Shown here: positions 1 through 8,200 of the stretch, piece after piece
Numbering within the stretch: the first letter of the stretch is position 1
Layout: each line of letters starts with the position of its first letter
DNA from: an uncultured Gammaproteobacteria bacterium
GTDB lineage: Bacteria > Pseudomonadota > Gammaproteobacteria > Chromatiales > Chromatiaceae
DNA: 17,452 nt
NCBI GenBank assembly: GCA_937926265.1
Contig: CALAZS010000240.1
Location: forward strand, 1 to 17,452
Direction of reading: 5' to 3'
Notes under the pieces: generated by a model
Seen by the model: only the letters and a program-made list of their open reading frames with translations
What the model was told of the DNA's origin: nothing
The model's database searches: none
Translations under genes and position numbers: made by a program

Positions 1-55
1 CTGCTGGATGAATTGCTTTGATAACCCAGTAGCGTTTTAAATACCATGCGCTCAT
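1..55 (-). CDS. possible start of a gene cut by the left edge
   Basis: An ATG read on the minus strand from position 55 opens a frame with no stop for the 18 codons left in the window, starting MSAWYLKRYW. It lies 32 bases downstream of the 45-residue small protein on the same strand, so it could be the next gene of one transcript. A GGTGG run lies upstream but further than ideal for an SD. The fragment is too short to recognise, and an open frame of this size is easily random. Confidence 0.25.
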   Translation of the reverse strand, partial: MSAWYLKRYWVIKAIHPA

Positions 56-87
56 TTCAGAATATTTTCCACCAGGCCTAACCCTTT

Positions 88-225
88 TCAAGGCAAGACG
101 TTAATAGTCGCTTCAGCTTTCTTCGGGACTGCCGGAGGACTTACAGGCTTGTCCTGGTAAACTCCAAACGCCAATCGTGCATACCAGGCTGCACGTTCCA
201 AGTCTTCAATTGTCTTGCTGTTCAT
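88..225 (-). CDS. small hypothetical protein, 45 residues
   Basis: The frame starts at an ATG preceded by AGGGAG eight bases upstream, a strong SD, and stops with TGA after 45 codons. The product starts MNSKTIEDLERAAWYARLAF, then becomes proline- and lysine-rich (PVSPPAVPKKAE). The first half looks like an amphipathic helix with aromatic residues; there is no signal peptide or membrane segment. It is divergent from the gene at 509 across a 283-base gap. I do not recognise a family. The strong SD and protein-like composition are the reasons to call it. Confidence 0.55.
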   Translation of the reverse strand: MNSKTIEDLERAAWYARLAFGVYQDKPVSPPAVPKKAEATINVLP

Positions 226-508
226 TTTGTAATCTCCCTAAATTCAAAAGCATTTGAAATGCCTTAGAGTATTCAAAATATCTGGAATGACTTCACTGTT
301 GAAGTTTCCTTAATGGTAAGGATAGGATCGAAAATTTAATTGTCAAAATCGTTTAAATTGATGCTTTTATTCGATTTTGTCTATCAATTGATGACCCACC
401 AATTATTGAAACCACCTATCGAAATATTTCAAATAAACGATTTCAACTTTGATCAAACAAATGGGTTAATACTTTCAGGTTAGTTTTAAATTTATATGAG
501 GACACATT
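226..508. other. divergent intergenic region with inverted repeats
   Basis: This AT-rich gap separates the 45-residue minus-strand gene from the plus-strand gene at 509 and must hold their promoters. Visible structure: a perfect 8-base inverted repeat (CAAAATCG at 344-351 and CGATTTTG at 372-379, 20-base loop) and a 10-base perfect palindrome ATCAATTGAT at 383-392. No convincing -35/-10 pair stands out. I see no further coding frame. Confidence 0.5.
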
Positions 509-811
509 ATGAAAGCTGTATTGATTAAACCAGCAGAAAAGAGCATTGAAACCATTGAAATTTCAGGCCAGGCCGATATAGAAAAACTGGTTGGATACGA
601 TACTATTATTTCCGACGAAATTGATGGCAATGGTGACCAGTTATTCTTCGATGAAGAATGTTTTTTAAGAGGTACTGAAGGCCGCTTTCAGATAGACAAG
701 CTGATCCCGGTATCGGGTATTGGTGTGATTACCGGTTCAGGCAATGAGGGGTTGCTGGCCGATATTGTAACTGACATAGACAACATTCGTTCCCGCATTA
801 AGTTCCAATAG
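509..811 (+). CDS. DUF3846-like hypothetical protein
   Basis: A 100-residue soluble protein without signal peptide or membrane segment. The layout resembles DUF3846: MKAVLIKP at the N-terminus, a mid-region in which a cysteine or aspartate step leads to an acidic loop (DEIDGNGDQLFFDEECFL, about 36-53), then a strand pair ending in GIGVITGSGNEG (about 70-81). The family has no established function. The ATG is preceded by GAGG seven bases upstream. It is followed by a 91-base gap with a -10-like element, so it is probably not tightly co-transcribed with the HupE genes. The family assignment is from memory of the pattern and is moderate. Confidence 0.65.
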   Translation: MKAVLIKPAEKSIETIEISGQADIEKLVGYDTIISDEIDGNGDQLFFDEECFLRGTEGRFQIDKLIPVSGIGVITGSGNEGLLADIVTDIDNIRSRIKFQ

Positions 812-857
812 TTATACTTTTAAAACCTGAACGGCATTCATTTAACTCTAACCTCTG

Positions 858-895
858 TATAATCATTACTAAATTCAGTCTTAACAGTAATGAGG
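858..895 (+). promoter_or_regulatory. -10 element and hairpin overlapping the SD of the HupE gene
   Basis: TATAAT at 858-863 is a perfect -10 hexamer, although the hexamer 17 bases upstream (CATTCA) is a poor -35. Immediately after it, TCATTACT (863-870) and AGTAATGA (886-893) form a perfect 8-base inverted repeat with a 15-base loop. The right arm runs into the SD (GAGG, 892-895) of the ATG at 903. If transcription starts early enough to include the left arm, the hairpin would partly hide the ribosome binding site; if it starts at the usual distance from this -10, the left arm would be at the very 5' end or lost. Confidence 0.4.
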
Positions 896-902
896 TAATT
901 AA

Positions 903-1496
903 ATGAATAGCCGTCATTTTCTTTCTCTGGCATTAACCCTGGTTCTTATTGCTTATGCTTCTGTAGCCAGCGCACATGAAAGCACGGGCATCACCGGTGG
1001 ATTTATCAGTGGCTTTTTGCACCCGCTGTTTGGATGGGATCATGTTGTTGCAATGGTCGCAGTTGGGTTATGGGGGGCATTTTTAGGCAGTCCCGCGATT
1101 TGGGTTCTTCCGGTGGTTTTTCCCCTGGTGATGGCTTTTGGCGGTGCACTCGGCGTAATGGGTATTCCCGTTCCTGCAGTTGAGACCGGTATAGCAGCAT
1201 CCGCCGTTGTACTGGGTGCAATGGTTGCCTTTGCTGTTCGCCCACCAATATGGGTTGCTGCATTAATCGTCGGTGCTTTTGCCATTTTCCACGGTCATGC
1301 CCATGGAACTGAATTGCCTAATGCGGCAAACCCACTCGCTTACAGTATCGGTTTTGTCATATCAACTGGTTTACTCCATTTGTCCGGTATTGCTTTTGGT
1401 TTGCTGGTGCGATGGCCCGCAGGTAAGGTTGCAGTCCAAACTGGTGGTGGACTGATTGCACTAGCTGGTGTTGGTTTTCTTACCGGTATCGTATGA
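903..1496 (+). CDS. hupE: HupE/UreJ family membrane protein
   Basis: HupE/UreJ proteins are small membrane proteins thought to take up nickel, or sometimes cobalt, often for hydrogenase or urease. The 197-residue product has a signal peptide with a likely cut after A24 (VASA/HEST), so mature HupE would begin with a histidine, as is common. The family signature HPLFGWDHVVAM (40-51, with H40, D46, H47) and the HGHAHGTE cluster (130-137) are intact and are the likely metal ligands; H159 lies in a later helix. About six hydrophobic segments follow. It overlaps the next gene by four bases (ATGA). No hydrogenase, urease or other nickel enzyme is in the window, so the metal is not settled. Confidence 0.93.
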   Translation: MNSRHFLSLALTLVLIAYASVASAHESTGITGGFISGFLHPLFGWDHVVAMVAVGLWGAFLGSPAIWVLPVVFPLVMAFGGALGVMGIPVPAVETGIAASAVVLGAMVAFAVRPPIWVAALIVGAFAIFHGHAHGTELPNAANPLAYSIGFVISTGLLHLSGIAFGLLVRWPAGKVAVQTGGGLIALAGVGFLTGIV

Positions 1497-2092
1497 ACCG
1501 TAATCGTTTTACCATTGCTTGCCTGTCACTTTTAATAGCACCTGAAACATCGTTGGCTCACAGCCCTATTGAGGGCATTGGGAATTTCTACAATGGGCTG
1601 TTACATCCTGTAATGGTGCCTGCCCACCTGCTTCTGTTAACTGCGGTTGGCATTTTTTTAGGGCAACAGGGGACAAAAATATTTCAAACAGCTTTAGCGG
1701 TTTTCGGTTTGGCTACAGTTGCCGGACTTGTTGCCGCCTGGTTTTCCGCTGCCAATGAAACTGAAGCTATAATTCTGTTGTTATCGGCCGTTACCGGTTT
1801 GCTCATTGCCATAGCACCCAAGGTCACATTACCATTGTGTGCAGCCATCGCATTGCTGGCTGGTTTCTTATTGGCCATTGATTCGGCCCAGGAGCAGCTT
1901 TCAGGCAAAGACAGGTTTGTTTCATTGTTCGGCAGTGGCATTGCAATTTACCTTTTGGTTCTTTATCCGATGGCGCTGGCCGATTATCTGAATAAAAAAA
2001 CCTGGCAAAAAACCGGTATCCGTATTGTTGGCTCCTGGATTGCCGCAAGTTCGTTTCTGGTTCTAGCATTGAAATTTTCACCCCAGGCCTGA
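1493..2092 (+). CDS. second, divergent HupE/UreJ-like membrane protein
   Basis: A 199-residue membrane protein translationally coupled to the upstream HupE gene through an ATGA overlap. It has a signal peptide (likely cut before H23, SLA/HSPIEG) and about six hydrophobic segments. The stretch GLLHPVMVPAHLLLL (36-50) aligns with the HPxxGxDH signature of its neighbour but has alanine where the family aspartate sits, and it lacks the HGHAHG cluster. It therefore looks like a paralogue that lost part of the metal site. A two-subunit transporter with the first HupE is a reasonable inference from coupling; a separate substrate is also possible. Confidence 0.85.
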   Translation: MNRNRFTIACLSLLIAPETSLAHSPIEGIGNFYNGLLHPVMVPAHLLLLTAVGIFLGQQGTKIFQTALAVFGLATVAGLVAAWFSAANETEAIILLLSAVTGLLIAIAPKVTLPLCAAIALLAGFLLAIDSAQEQLSGKDRFVSLFGSGIAIYLLVLYPMALADYLNKKTWQKTGIRIVGSWIAASSFLVLALKFSPQA

Positions 2093-2122
2093 AAAAGCCT
2101 TATAAAAATACCATCTCTAAAT

Positions 2123-2383
2123 ATGAAGCGTTATTACACAGGCAAAGATGCTCACAGCGACAAACGTTTGATAAGTAACCTTCGTCATTGGGACTGGACG
2201 GCCCGAAACCTAGGTTTTAAGCCCCATATGAGTAAGTTTGGTGCAGAACACACCAAGTCTCTTTTAGCCAGAAAGGTTATTTCTCTTCCGAAAAATGCAC
2301 AGGGTGTCCGCTGCAAGCTGGAATTAAGCAACGATACCTTTTCTAAAGAAAGCCTTAGATTGGTCGTTTCATTGCTTAAGTGA
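2123..2383 (+). CDS. hypothetical basic protein, 86 residues
   Basis: An 86-codon frame that fills the space between the HupE pair (ends 2092) and selO (starts 2387), on the same strand, with a stop three bases before the selO ATG. The product is basic and soluble, with no signal peptide and no motif I recognise (starts MKRYYTGKDAHSD, ends SLRLVVSLLK). There is no good SD before the ATG at 2123, so the true start may differ or translation may be weak. The position between co-directional genes, without competing coding signal, supports it being real. Confidence 0.55.
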   Translation: MKRYYTGKDAHSDKRLISNLRHWDWTARNLGFKPHMSKFGAEHTKSLLARKVISLPKNAQGVRCKLELSNDTFSKESLRLVVSLLK

Positions 2384-2386
2384 ATT

Positions 2387-4123
2387 ATGCAAAACACACA
2401 GCCCCAGTTAACTGAAGCACACATTGCATGTTTGGCTGATTTAGCCAGATATGCCAGTTACTCGCTTATGGATACACTGGTATGTGATCCTGATGCCACA
2501 GACAATGGTATAGATCATGATGCGCGCCAGGTCTTTAACGGACATTATGTGCCGGTTAACCCGACACCAATCAACCTTCCGGAATACATATCCCACAGCA
2601 AAAAACTTTTCCGCGAGCTTGGCTTTACTGACAGTTTCGCCAGGTCAGATGAGTTTATTCAGCTTTTCAGCGGCGATCTTTCTGAAGTGCCCGAGTCAAT
2701 GCGCAGGACTGGCTGGGCCTGCGGCTATGCTGTTTCAATTTTTGGTACCGAGTACTACCAGCAGTGTCCTTTTCAAACCGGTAATGGTTACGGCGATGGT
2801 CGTGCAATTTCAGTGCTTGAGGCGGTTATTAATAATCAGCGCTGGGAAATGCAGCTTAAAGGTGGTGGTCGAACGCCTTATTGCCGTGGTGCAGATGGCC
2901 GTGCAGTTCTTCGTTCAAGTGTGCGCGAATTCCTGGCCCAGGAGCATATGCACTCGCTTGAAGTACCCACTTCAAGATCATTGAGTCTGTTTGTTTCGAA
3001 AACAGATACCGTTCAACGCCCCTGGTACTCGGAAGGCTCCCAATCACATGACCCGGACATGTTGGTTTCAGAGGCTGTAGCCATTTCAACACGCGTGGCA
3101 CCTTCTTTCATCCGTGTAGGTCAAATTGAGCTTTTTGGACGCCGTGCCCGAAAACATGAACATCCGGATGCGATGAAAGAACTCGAACAGATTGTATTGC
3201 ATGCAATAGATCGCGAGTACACGAAAGACATCGACACCAACCTGGGCACCACTGAAAAGATCATATTGCTTGCTGGCGCATATCGTGACCGGCTGACTTC
3301 GCTGGTAACCAACTGGATTCGTGTTGGTTACTGCCAGGGAAATTTCAACAGTGATAACTGTGCAGTCGGCGGCTTCACCCTGGATTATGGCCCTTTTGGG
3401 TTCTGTGAAGCTTTTGATCCGTACTTTCAGCCATGGACTGGCGGTGGACAACACTTTGCATTCTGGAATCAGCCAACTGCCGCACAACGCAATTTCGACA
3501 TGTTTTGCACTGCCTTAAAGCCGTTATTAGCGTCAGACCAGGAAGCGCTGCGTCAGCTTGATGATATAAAGCTCGGCTTTGCAGAACAGATGCAGGACAA
3601 GATGGAAAAAATGTGGGCTGCAAAACTTGGACTGGATAAATTTGACGCGACTTTGTTCAGGGAGCTCTTGAAACTGATGATGGAAACAAAAGTTGATTAC
3701 ACCATCTTCTTTCGTGAACTTTCTTCAATACCGGATAGTATTGAAGTGCTTAAAAAAAGTTTCTACAGTGATCTAAACCTGAACATAAACAGTTCAGACG
3801 CTAACTGGTCTGAATGGTTAAATAAATGGAAAATGCTTATCACTAACAGGCAAGATATAAACCCTGTTGAAAAAGCATTGACTGAAGTAATTTCTGACCA
3901 AATGAAAAGCGTCAACCCAAAATATATTTTGCGCGAATGGCAGCTTGCACCGGCTTATCAGCAGGCAGCGCAAGGCAACTACGACTTGATCAGGGAGTTA
4001 CAGGAAGTCATGACTAGTCCCTACTCTGAGCAATCCAAAGAGATAGAAGAGAAATACTATCGTCGCAGGCCGCAGAAGTTGAGTTCAACTGGTGGAATAT
4101 CACACATGAGTTGTTCTTCATAA
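2387..4123 (+). CDS. selO: protein adenylyltransferase SelO (YdiU family)
   Basis: SelO is a pseudokinase-fold enzyme that transfers AMP from ATP to protein hydroxyl groups and is linked to redox stress. The 578-residue product has the family's glycine-rich nucleotide region (GNGYGDGRA, 132-140), the QLKGGGRTPY block with K158, the helix RAVLRSSVREF, and the metal and catalytic residues in NSDN (D323, N324) and LDYGPFGF (D333). It is longer than the E. coli protein (about 480 residues) and resembles the long form of the family. The C-terminus reads MSCSS: a cysteine three residues from the end, where animal SelO carries selenocysteine. An AAGTGA element precedes the ATG. It converges on the HIT gene, 30 bases apart, with no clear terminator between. 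Confidence 0.96.
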   Translation: MQNTQPQLTEAHIACLADLARYASYSLMDTLVCDPDATDNGIDHDARQVFNGHYVPVNPTPINLPEYISHSKKLFRELGFTDSFARSDEFIQLFSGDLSEVPESMRRTGWACGYAVSIFGTEYYQQCPFQTGNGYGDGRAISVLEAVINNQRWEMQLKGGGRTPYCRGADGRAVLRSSVREFLAQEHMHSLEVPTSRSLSLFVSKTDTVQRPWYSEGSQSHDPDMLVSEAVAISTRVAPSFIRVGQIELFGRRARKHEHPDAMKELEQIVLHAIDREYTKDIDTNLGTTEKIILLAGAYRDRLTSLVTNWIRVGYCQGNFNSDNCAVGGFTLDYGPFGFCEAFDPYFQPWTGGGQHFAFWNQPTAAQRNFDMFCTALKPLLASDQEALRQLDDIKLGFAEQMQDKMEKMWAAKLGLDKFDATLFRELLKLMMETKVDYTIFFRELSSIPDSIEVLKKSFYSDLNLNINSSDANWSEWLNKWKMLITNRQDINPVEKALTEVISDQMKSVNPKYILREWQLAPAYQQAAQGNYDLIRELQEVMTSPYSEQSKEIEEKYYRRRPQKLSSTGGISHMSCSS

Positions 4124-4153
4124 AATCCTGAAAATTCATATATGAAGTTAATT

Positions 4154-4660
4154 TTACCTTCTTTGGTAATTTGCCCTGCCGGGGATAATGTTGCGTATGC
4201 CCCCCCTGGGGTTATCGACATCACCCTTGTATCTTGGCAGCAGGATGATATGTAGGTGATCGATACTTCTTCCGGCCTCTCTACCGTCGTTGTTTCCGAT
4301 TGTATAAGCATCTGGACTGTTTGAAATAAAAGGTAATTTTAAAACAGCTTCAATATGTTCAATTGGGCGACCCTGCCCGGATACCATCTCAATCATGTTT
4401 TTATATAGTACCGGCTTGTCAGTTTGTTCAATAACGCTTTTAACACCTTTAATAGCATTAAAATAATCGGCCTGTTCCGTTTCATTAAGGTCAAAAATAG
4501 AAGCGATATGCCTGCGGGGAATAATCAGCGCATGGCCCGGGTTAACAGGACTGGTATCAAAAATACTGATAAATGACCTGTTCTCAAATATAAATGGATC
4601 AGCTTCGCCGCGGGTGACTTTACAAAAATAACAATTTTCATCAGGTTCAGTGACAGACAT
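4154..4660 (-). CDS. HIT family nucleotide hydrolase
   Basis: HIT proteins are nucleotidyl hydrolases or transferases acting on Ap4A, AMP-NH2 and related nucleotides. The 168-residue product shows an N-terminal CxxC (C10, C13) with H51, the likely structural zinc site, the core NPGHALIIPRRH (40-51), and the HIT block DHLHIILLPRYKGD (134-147). The nucleophile (middle) histidine H137 and the preceding H135 are present, but the third histidine of HxHxH is I139. About 25 extra residues (roughly 83-112) sit before the NDGREAG motif. I start at the ATG at 4660, which has AAGAG five bases upstream; a TTG at 4690 would add ten residues with no SD. Confidence 0.92.
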   Translation of the reverse strand: MSVTEPDENCYFCKVTRGEADPFIFENRSFISIFDTSPVNPGHALIIPRRHIASIFDLNETEQADYFNAIKGVKSVIEQTDKPVLYKNMIEMVSGQGRPIEHIEAVLKLPFISNSPDAYTIGNNDGREAGRSIDHLHIILLPRYKGDVDNPRGGIRNIIPGRANYQRR

Positions 4661-4723
4661 AAATACTCTTAAACTGTAGTAATGGCACAAGTAATATAAA
4701 ACGCCAATTAAAATCGGATATTG

Positions 4724-4751
4724 GCATTTAGGATTTAGGATTTAGCATTTA
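4724..4751. repeat. four tandem heptamers (GSATTTA)
   Basis: Four exact-length 7-base units follow one another: GCATTTA, GGATTTA, GGATTTA, GCATTTA. They lie in the 94-base gap between the HIT gene start and the hemerythrin stop codon at 4755-4757. The second and third units are identical and the outer two are identical. The array may simply be slippage, or spaced binding sites in the HIT promoter region. Confidence 0.7.
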
Positions 4752-4754
4752 AAA

Positions 4755-5150
4755 TCAGGTCATATTCATATAGGCAATATGGTCTGACTTGATATGATTT
4801 TCAAACCAGTCATGAAACAGCTCAATCAAGTCTTCTCTTGCAGTAACATCGTTGGATAAAACACGCATCATAATTTCAGTGATTTCTTCAACAAACTTCA
4901 AATGCACCATTTTTTGCTTTTCAATATCTGGCATCTGGAAACCATATTTCTTCAAAATCATTTCTTCTTTTTTGAAATGATCTCGAGAAAACTCGGTTAT
5001 GTCACCCAGAAAGGTTGAAAAAGATTCCGAGTGTATTGATTTGTCGGCATTCTGAACAAAACGATTAAACTGAAACAGCAATAATTTATGCAGCTCATCA
5101 AGCTCAGGAATGCCAACGGAGTAACTTTTATCCCACATAATGGTTTTCAT
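4755..5150 (-). CDS. bacteriohemerythrin with altered ligand positions
   Basis: Hemerythrins bind O2 (or NO) at a di-iron site in a four-helix bundle. The 131-residue single-domain protein keeps the N-terminal W6, H21, the HxxxE pair H58/E62, H83 and H119. Two canonical ligands differ. The first histidine of the usual HxxxH is Q79, and the aspartate five residues after H119 is H124, with D123 one place early. Two extra residues occur before the PDIEKQKMVH stretch. It follows the giant kinase gene by 58 bases on the same strand, so they are probably co-transcribed from the FNR-box promoter. A role as an O2/NO sensor feeding the kinase is inference; iron loading is uncertain. Confidence 0.9.
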   Translation of the reverse strand: MKTIMWDKSYSVGIPELDELHKLLLFQFNRFVQNADKSIHSESFSTFLGDITEFSRDHFKKEEMILKKYGFQMPDIEKQKMVHLKFVEEITEIMMRVLSNDVTAREDLIELFHDWFENHIKSDHIAYMNMT

Positions 5151-5208
5151 ACAAACACACTCTTTTACCTAAAAACACAAAAGTTTCATGACAATAGATA
5201 CAGCAAGC

Positions 5209-8200
5209 TCAAATAGCTTTCATATGCTTTAACTTTTCTACGAGCTGATCAGAAACAGCCTGATATTTTTTTAAGGCCATAGAAGCCTGATGCTTTTTAT
5301 CCAACTTTAGCAAGCTGACATACTCTTCCATTAGCTGGTGGAATTCGCAATGCATCTCATGCAGTTCGTCATCCTCAATATTATTACTGTTTAACCATTG
5401 GCCTAACGAGCATAAATTTTCATTACCGATGAGTGTCAGTGGAATTTCATGAACGGTATTCCCGGAAAGAAACATTGATTCCATTTTTTCTTTCCAGCCA
5501 ACATGCATTGCTATCGCTTTTTCAAAATCAAACTTTTCAGTTTTCGGTTTGGCCTGGCAATTAACCGGTATCTCAATAAAAAATGCAGCCCCCCTTTCTT
5601 TTCCCAATGGCGGGCTTACTGCCCAGGCTTTACCTTTATGCAACGAGATAATTTCCTTTGTTATTGGCAAACCGAGTCCTGTTCCACCTATACCTGAAGA
5701 GGTTTTAGAACTTTGGGCAAATTTATCAAAAATCAATTCCAATTCATTTTGCGGAATACCGATACCCTCGTCGGTTATAGTAAGCAAAATGGAATCATGT
5801 TTCCCACCTTGTTTTTCATTGATACCATCAAGCACACTACAACTTATATCGATGTCAATTATCGAATTTAATGGGCTGAATTTAATCGCGTTGGATAATA
5901 AATTCACTACAACCTGGGTCATGAGCTTATGATCCATCAAGGCATCAAAATGCTGTTGGGTATTCATTTTTATTGAAATGGATTTATCATCCAGCAGGCT
6001 GCTCACCTCTGATATCGCATGCTGAACCAGCGTAGTTAAATCCTGCAAGTGTAAATTCAGGTTCATGGCACCTGATTCAAGCTTGGACAAGTCAAGCAGA
6101 TCATCCAGTAAACCGGTAAGACGAATGCCACTGGTTCTGATATTCTGCAAATAACGCTGAATTTTGGGGTCGTCTTCTTTTTTAAGTGCCAGGTTGGAAA
6201 AGCTCAATATGGCATGCATGGGAGTACGCAGTTCATGTGACATATTCGCCAGGAACTGGCTTTTGGCATTATCTGCATTTTCTGCTTTATTCTTGGCATA
6301 TTCGAGTTCCCTGGTACGAATAGCCACCTGCTTTTCAAGCACTTCGGCATTATCAATCAAGGTCTTTTCGGTTTTTTTCTGTTCGGTAACATCATTAAAA
6401 ACAGAAACAATTTCGTTGGTTGGTAGCGTAAAAATATAACAATTGATCCATTTACTTAAATCATCTTCCTCAATTTTTTTCAGAACATGCCTGACCGGCT
6501 TATCTGTTGATGAAGCCTTAATAAAAGCTTTAAAAAAACCGTCATCATTAATCAATTCATGAATTTTTTTACCTATATTATCTTTGTGATAATAGGAAAA
6601 AAGCCTCTCCGAAGAGGCATTGAAATCCGCCAGGGTAAAACCATCGCCTTGATCGACAGGTCTGAAAACCGCAACACCGTCACTCATGTTCTCAAACAGG
6701 CCTCTTAAAACAATTTCTGAGTTCCTGATTTTTTCCTGGGCAATTTTTTTATCGGTTATATCTGTAAAAGTAACAACAAATCCATCCAGGAATGGCACGA
6801 TCACCTGGTAAAACCAGTGGCTAAGGTTCTCATGCTGATAATAAAATTCCCGTTCTATATTTTTTCGTGAAGTAGTAACTTCTTTGTAGATATCAAAAAG
6901 GCCTTCCTGTTTGTTGCCCGGCATAACCTGTAAAAGATGCTTGCCAAGGAGGTCACCGGCTTTTTTACCAACAATCTTTCCAGCCTTTTCATTAACCAGT
7001 ACCCACTCAAAATCAACAATATCGAAATCGCTGTTCCTTACGGCCTTGAATGCCATAATGCCGCTGGTTGAACTATCTGATACACCTTTTAGAAGTTTTT
7101 GCTCAATCTCCAGTTTGCCAAGTACATCTTCGGCAATATTGCGCTGTTTTTCATGCTCATCAGAAATAAATTGGAGCTCATTGTAAGCTACTTGAATTTC
7201 TTCATTGGTACTTTGAAGCTCTTCATTGGTGGTTTCCAGTTCTTCATTGGTGGACTGTAGTTCTTCGTTGGAACTCTGCAGTTCCTCATTGGTAGCCTGC
7301 AGTTCTTCATTACTTGTTTCCAGTTCCTCTACAAGAGCCTGCAACTGGTGCCTGGTTTGCTGTAGATCATGCTCAAGCTGTTTAACTGCAGTGCTCTGCA
7401 TTTCAATAGACCGATCTATTTTATTTAAAAGCAGTGTTTCTTCTTTTTCTTCCTGAAAACTGATAACCATCAGTTCAGACCTATCATGAACAGTTGATAG
7501 TGGTATAGCAACAATACGTACAAAGCGGTGGTAGTCTTCAAACAGTTTGACTTCAATAAAACGTGACAGCTGCGGCTGGTTGGTTTTTTTTGCCTGATGA
7601 ATTACTGTTCGCAAATCCATTTCAAGTTCAGGTGGCACCATTTTAAGGATTTGCAGGTTGCTGACGCCGGGTGCCAGTGAAAGATATGGAATTTTATCCC
7701 GCGCATAGACTACATTTTGTGTCTCGTTGATCACAACAGACATGGGAAAAAAATAGTCCCCGATCGCCTTTAGCAACAGTTCCTGAATAGGTTGTTCTTT
7801 ACGGCTTTGTTTCGCCTTGTAAGCGTCAGATGACGATTTGAAATGATGCCCATGCTCAACTGGCAGATTGTAGGTAATGTTTTTGCCTGAACTGTTGTAA
7901 ATCTTTTTGAAAATTTTTGCCTCTTTTGACAGGCTGGTGAAACTGTCATCAAAGCTGCCAATAGTCTCGGAAGAACCGATAAACAAGGTGCCGCCATTTT
8001 TTAAGGCATAGGTAATGGCTCCCAGCACCTGGCTTTGCAATTCCGGATTGAAATAAATCAACAGGTTTCTGCAGGAAATAAGGTTGATTTTACTAAATGG
8101 TGGATCAAAAGTGACATCATGAATGGAAAAGACAATCATATCCCGGATCGGCTTTATCACCCGGAATTCATCATTTACTTTTTCAAAAAAGCGAATGATA

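Noticed and set aside
420..480. TTGATCAA near the gene at 509
   Set aside because: Half-sites overlap rather than being spaced by four bases, so it is not an FNR box.
7226..7456. Serine-rich plus-strand frame
   Set aside because: It is the antisense of the kinase coiled-coil repeats; the low-complexity product is a mirror of the TNEELQS units.
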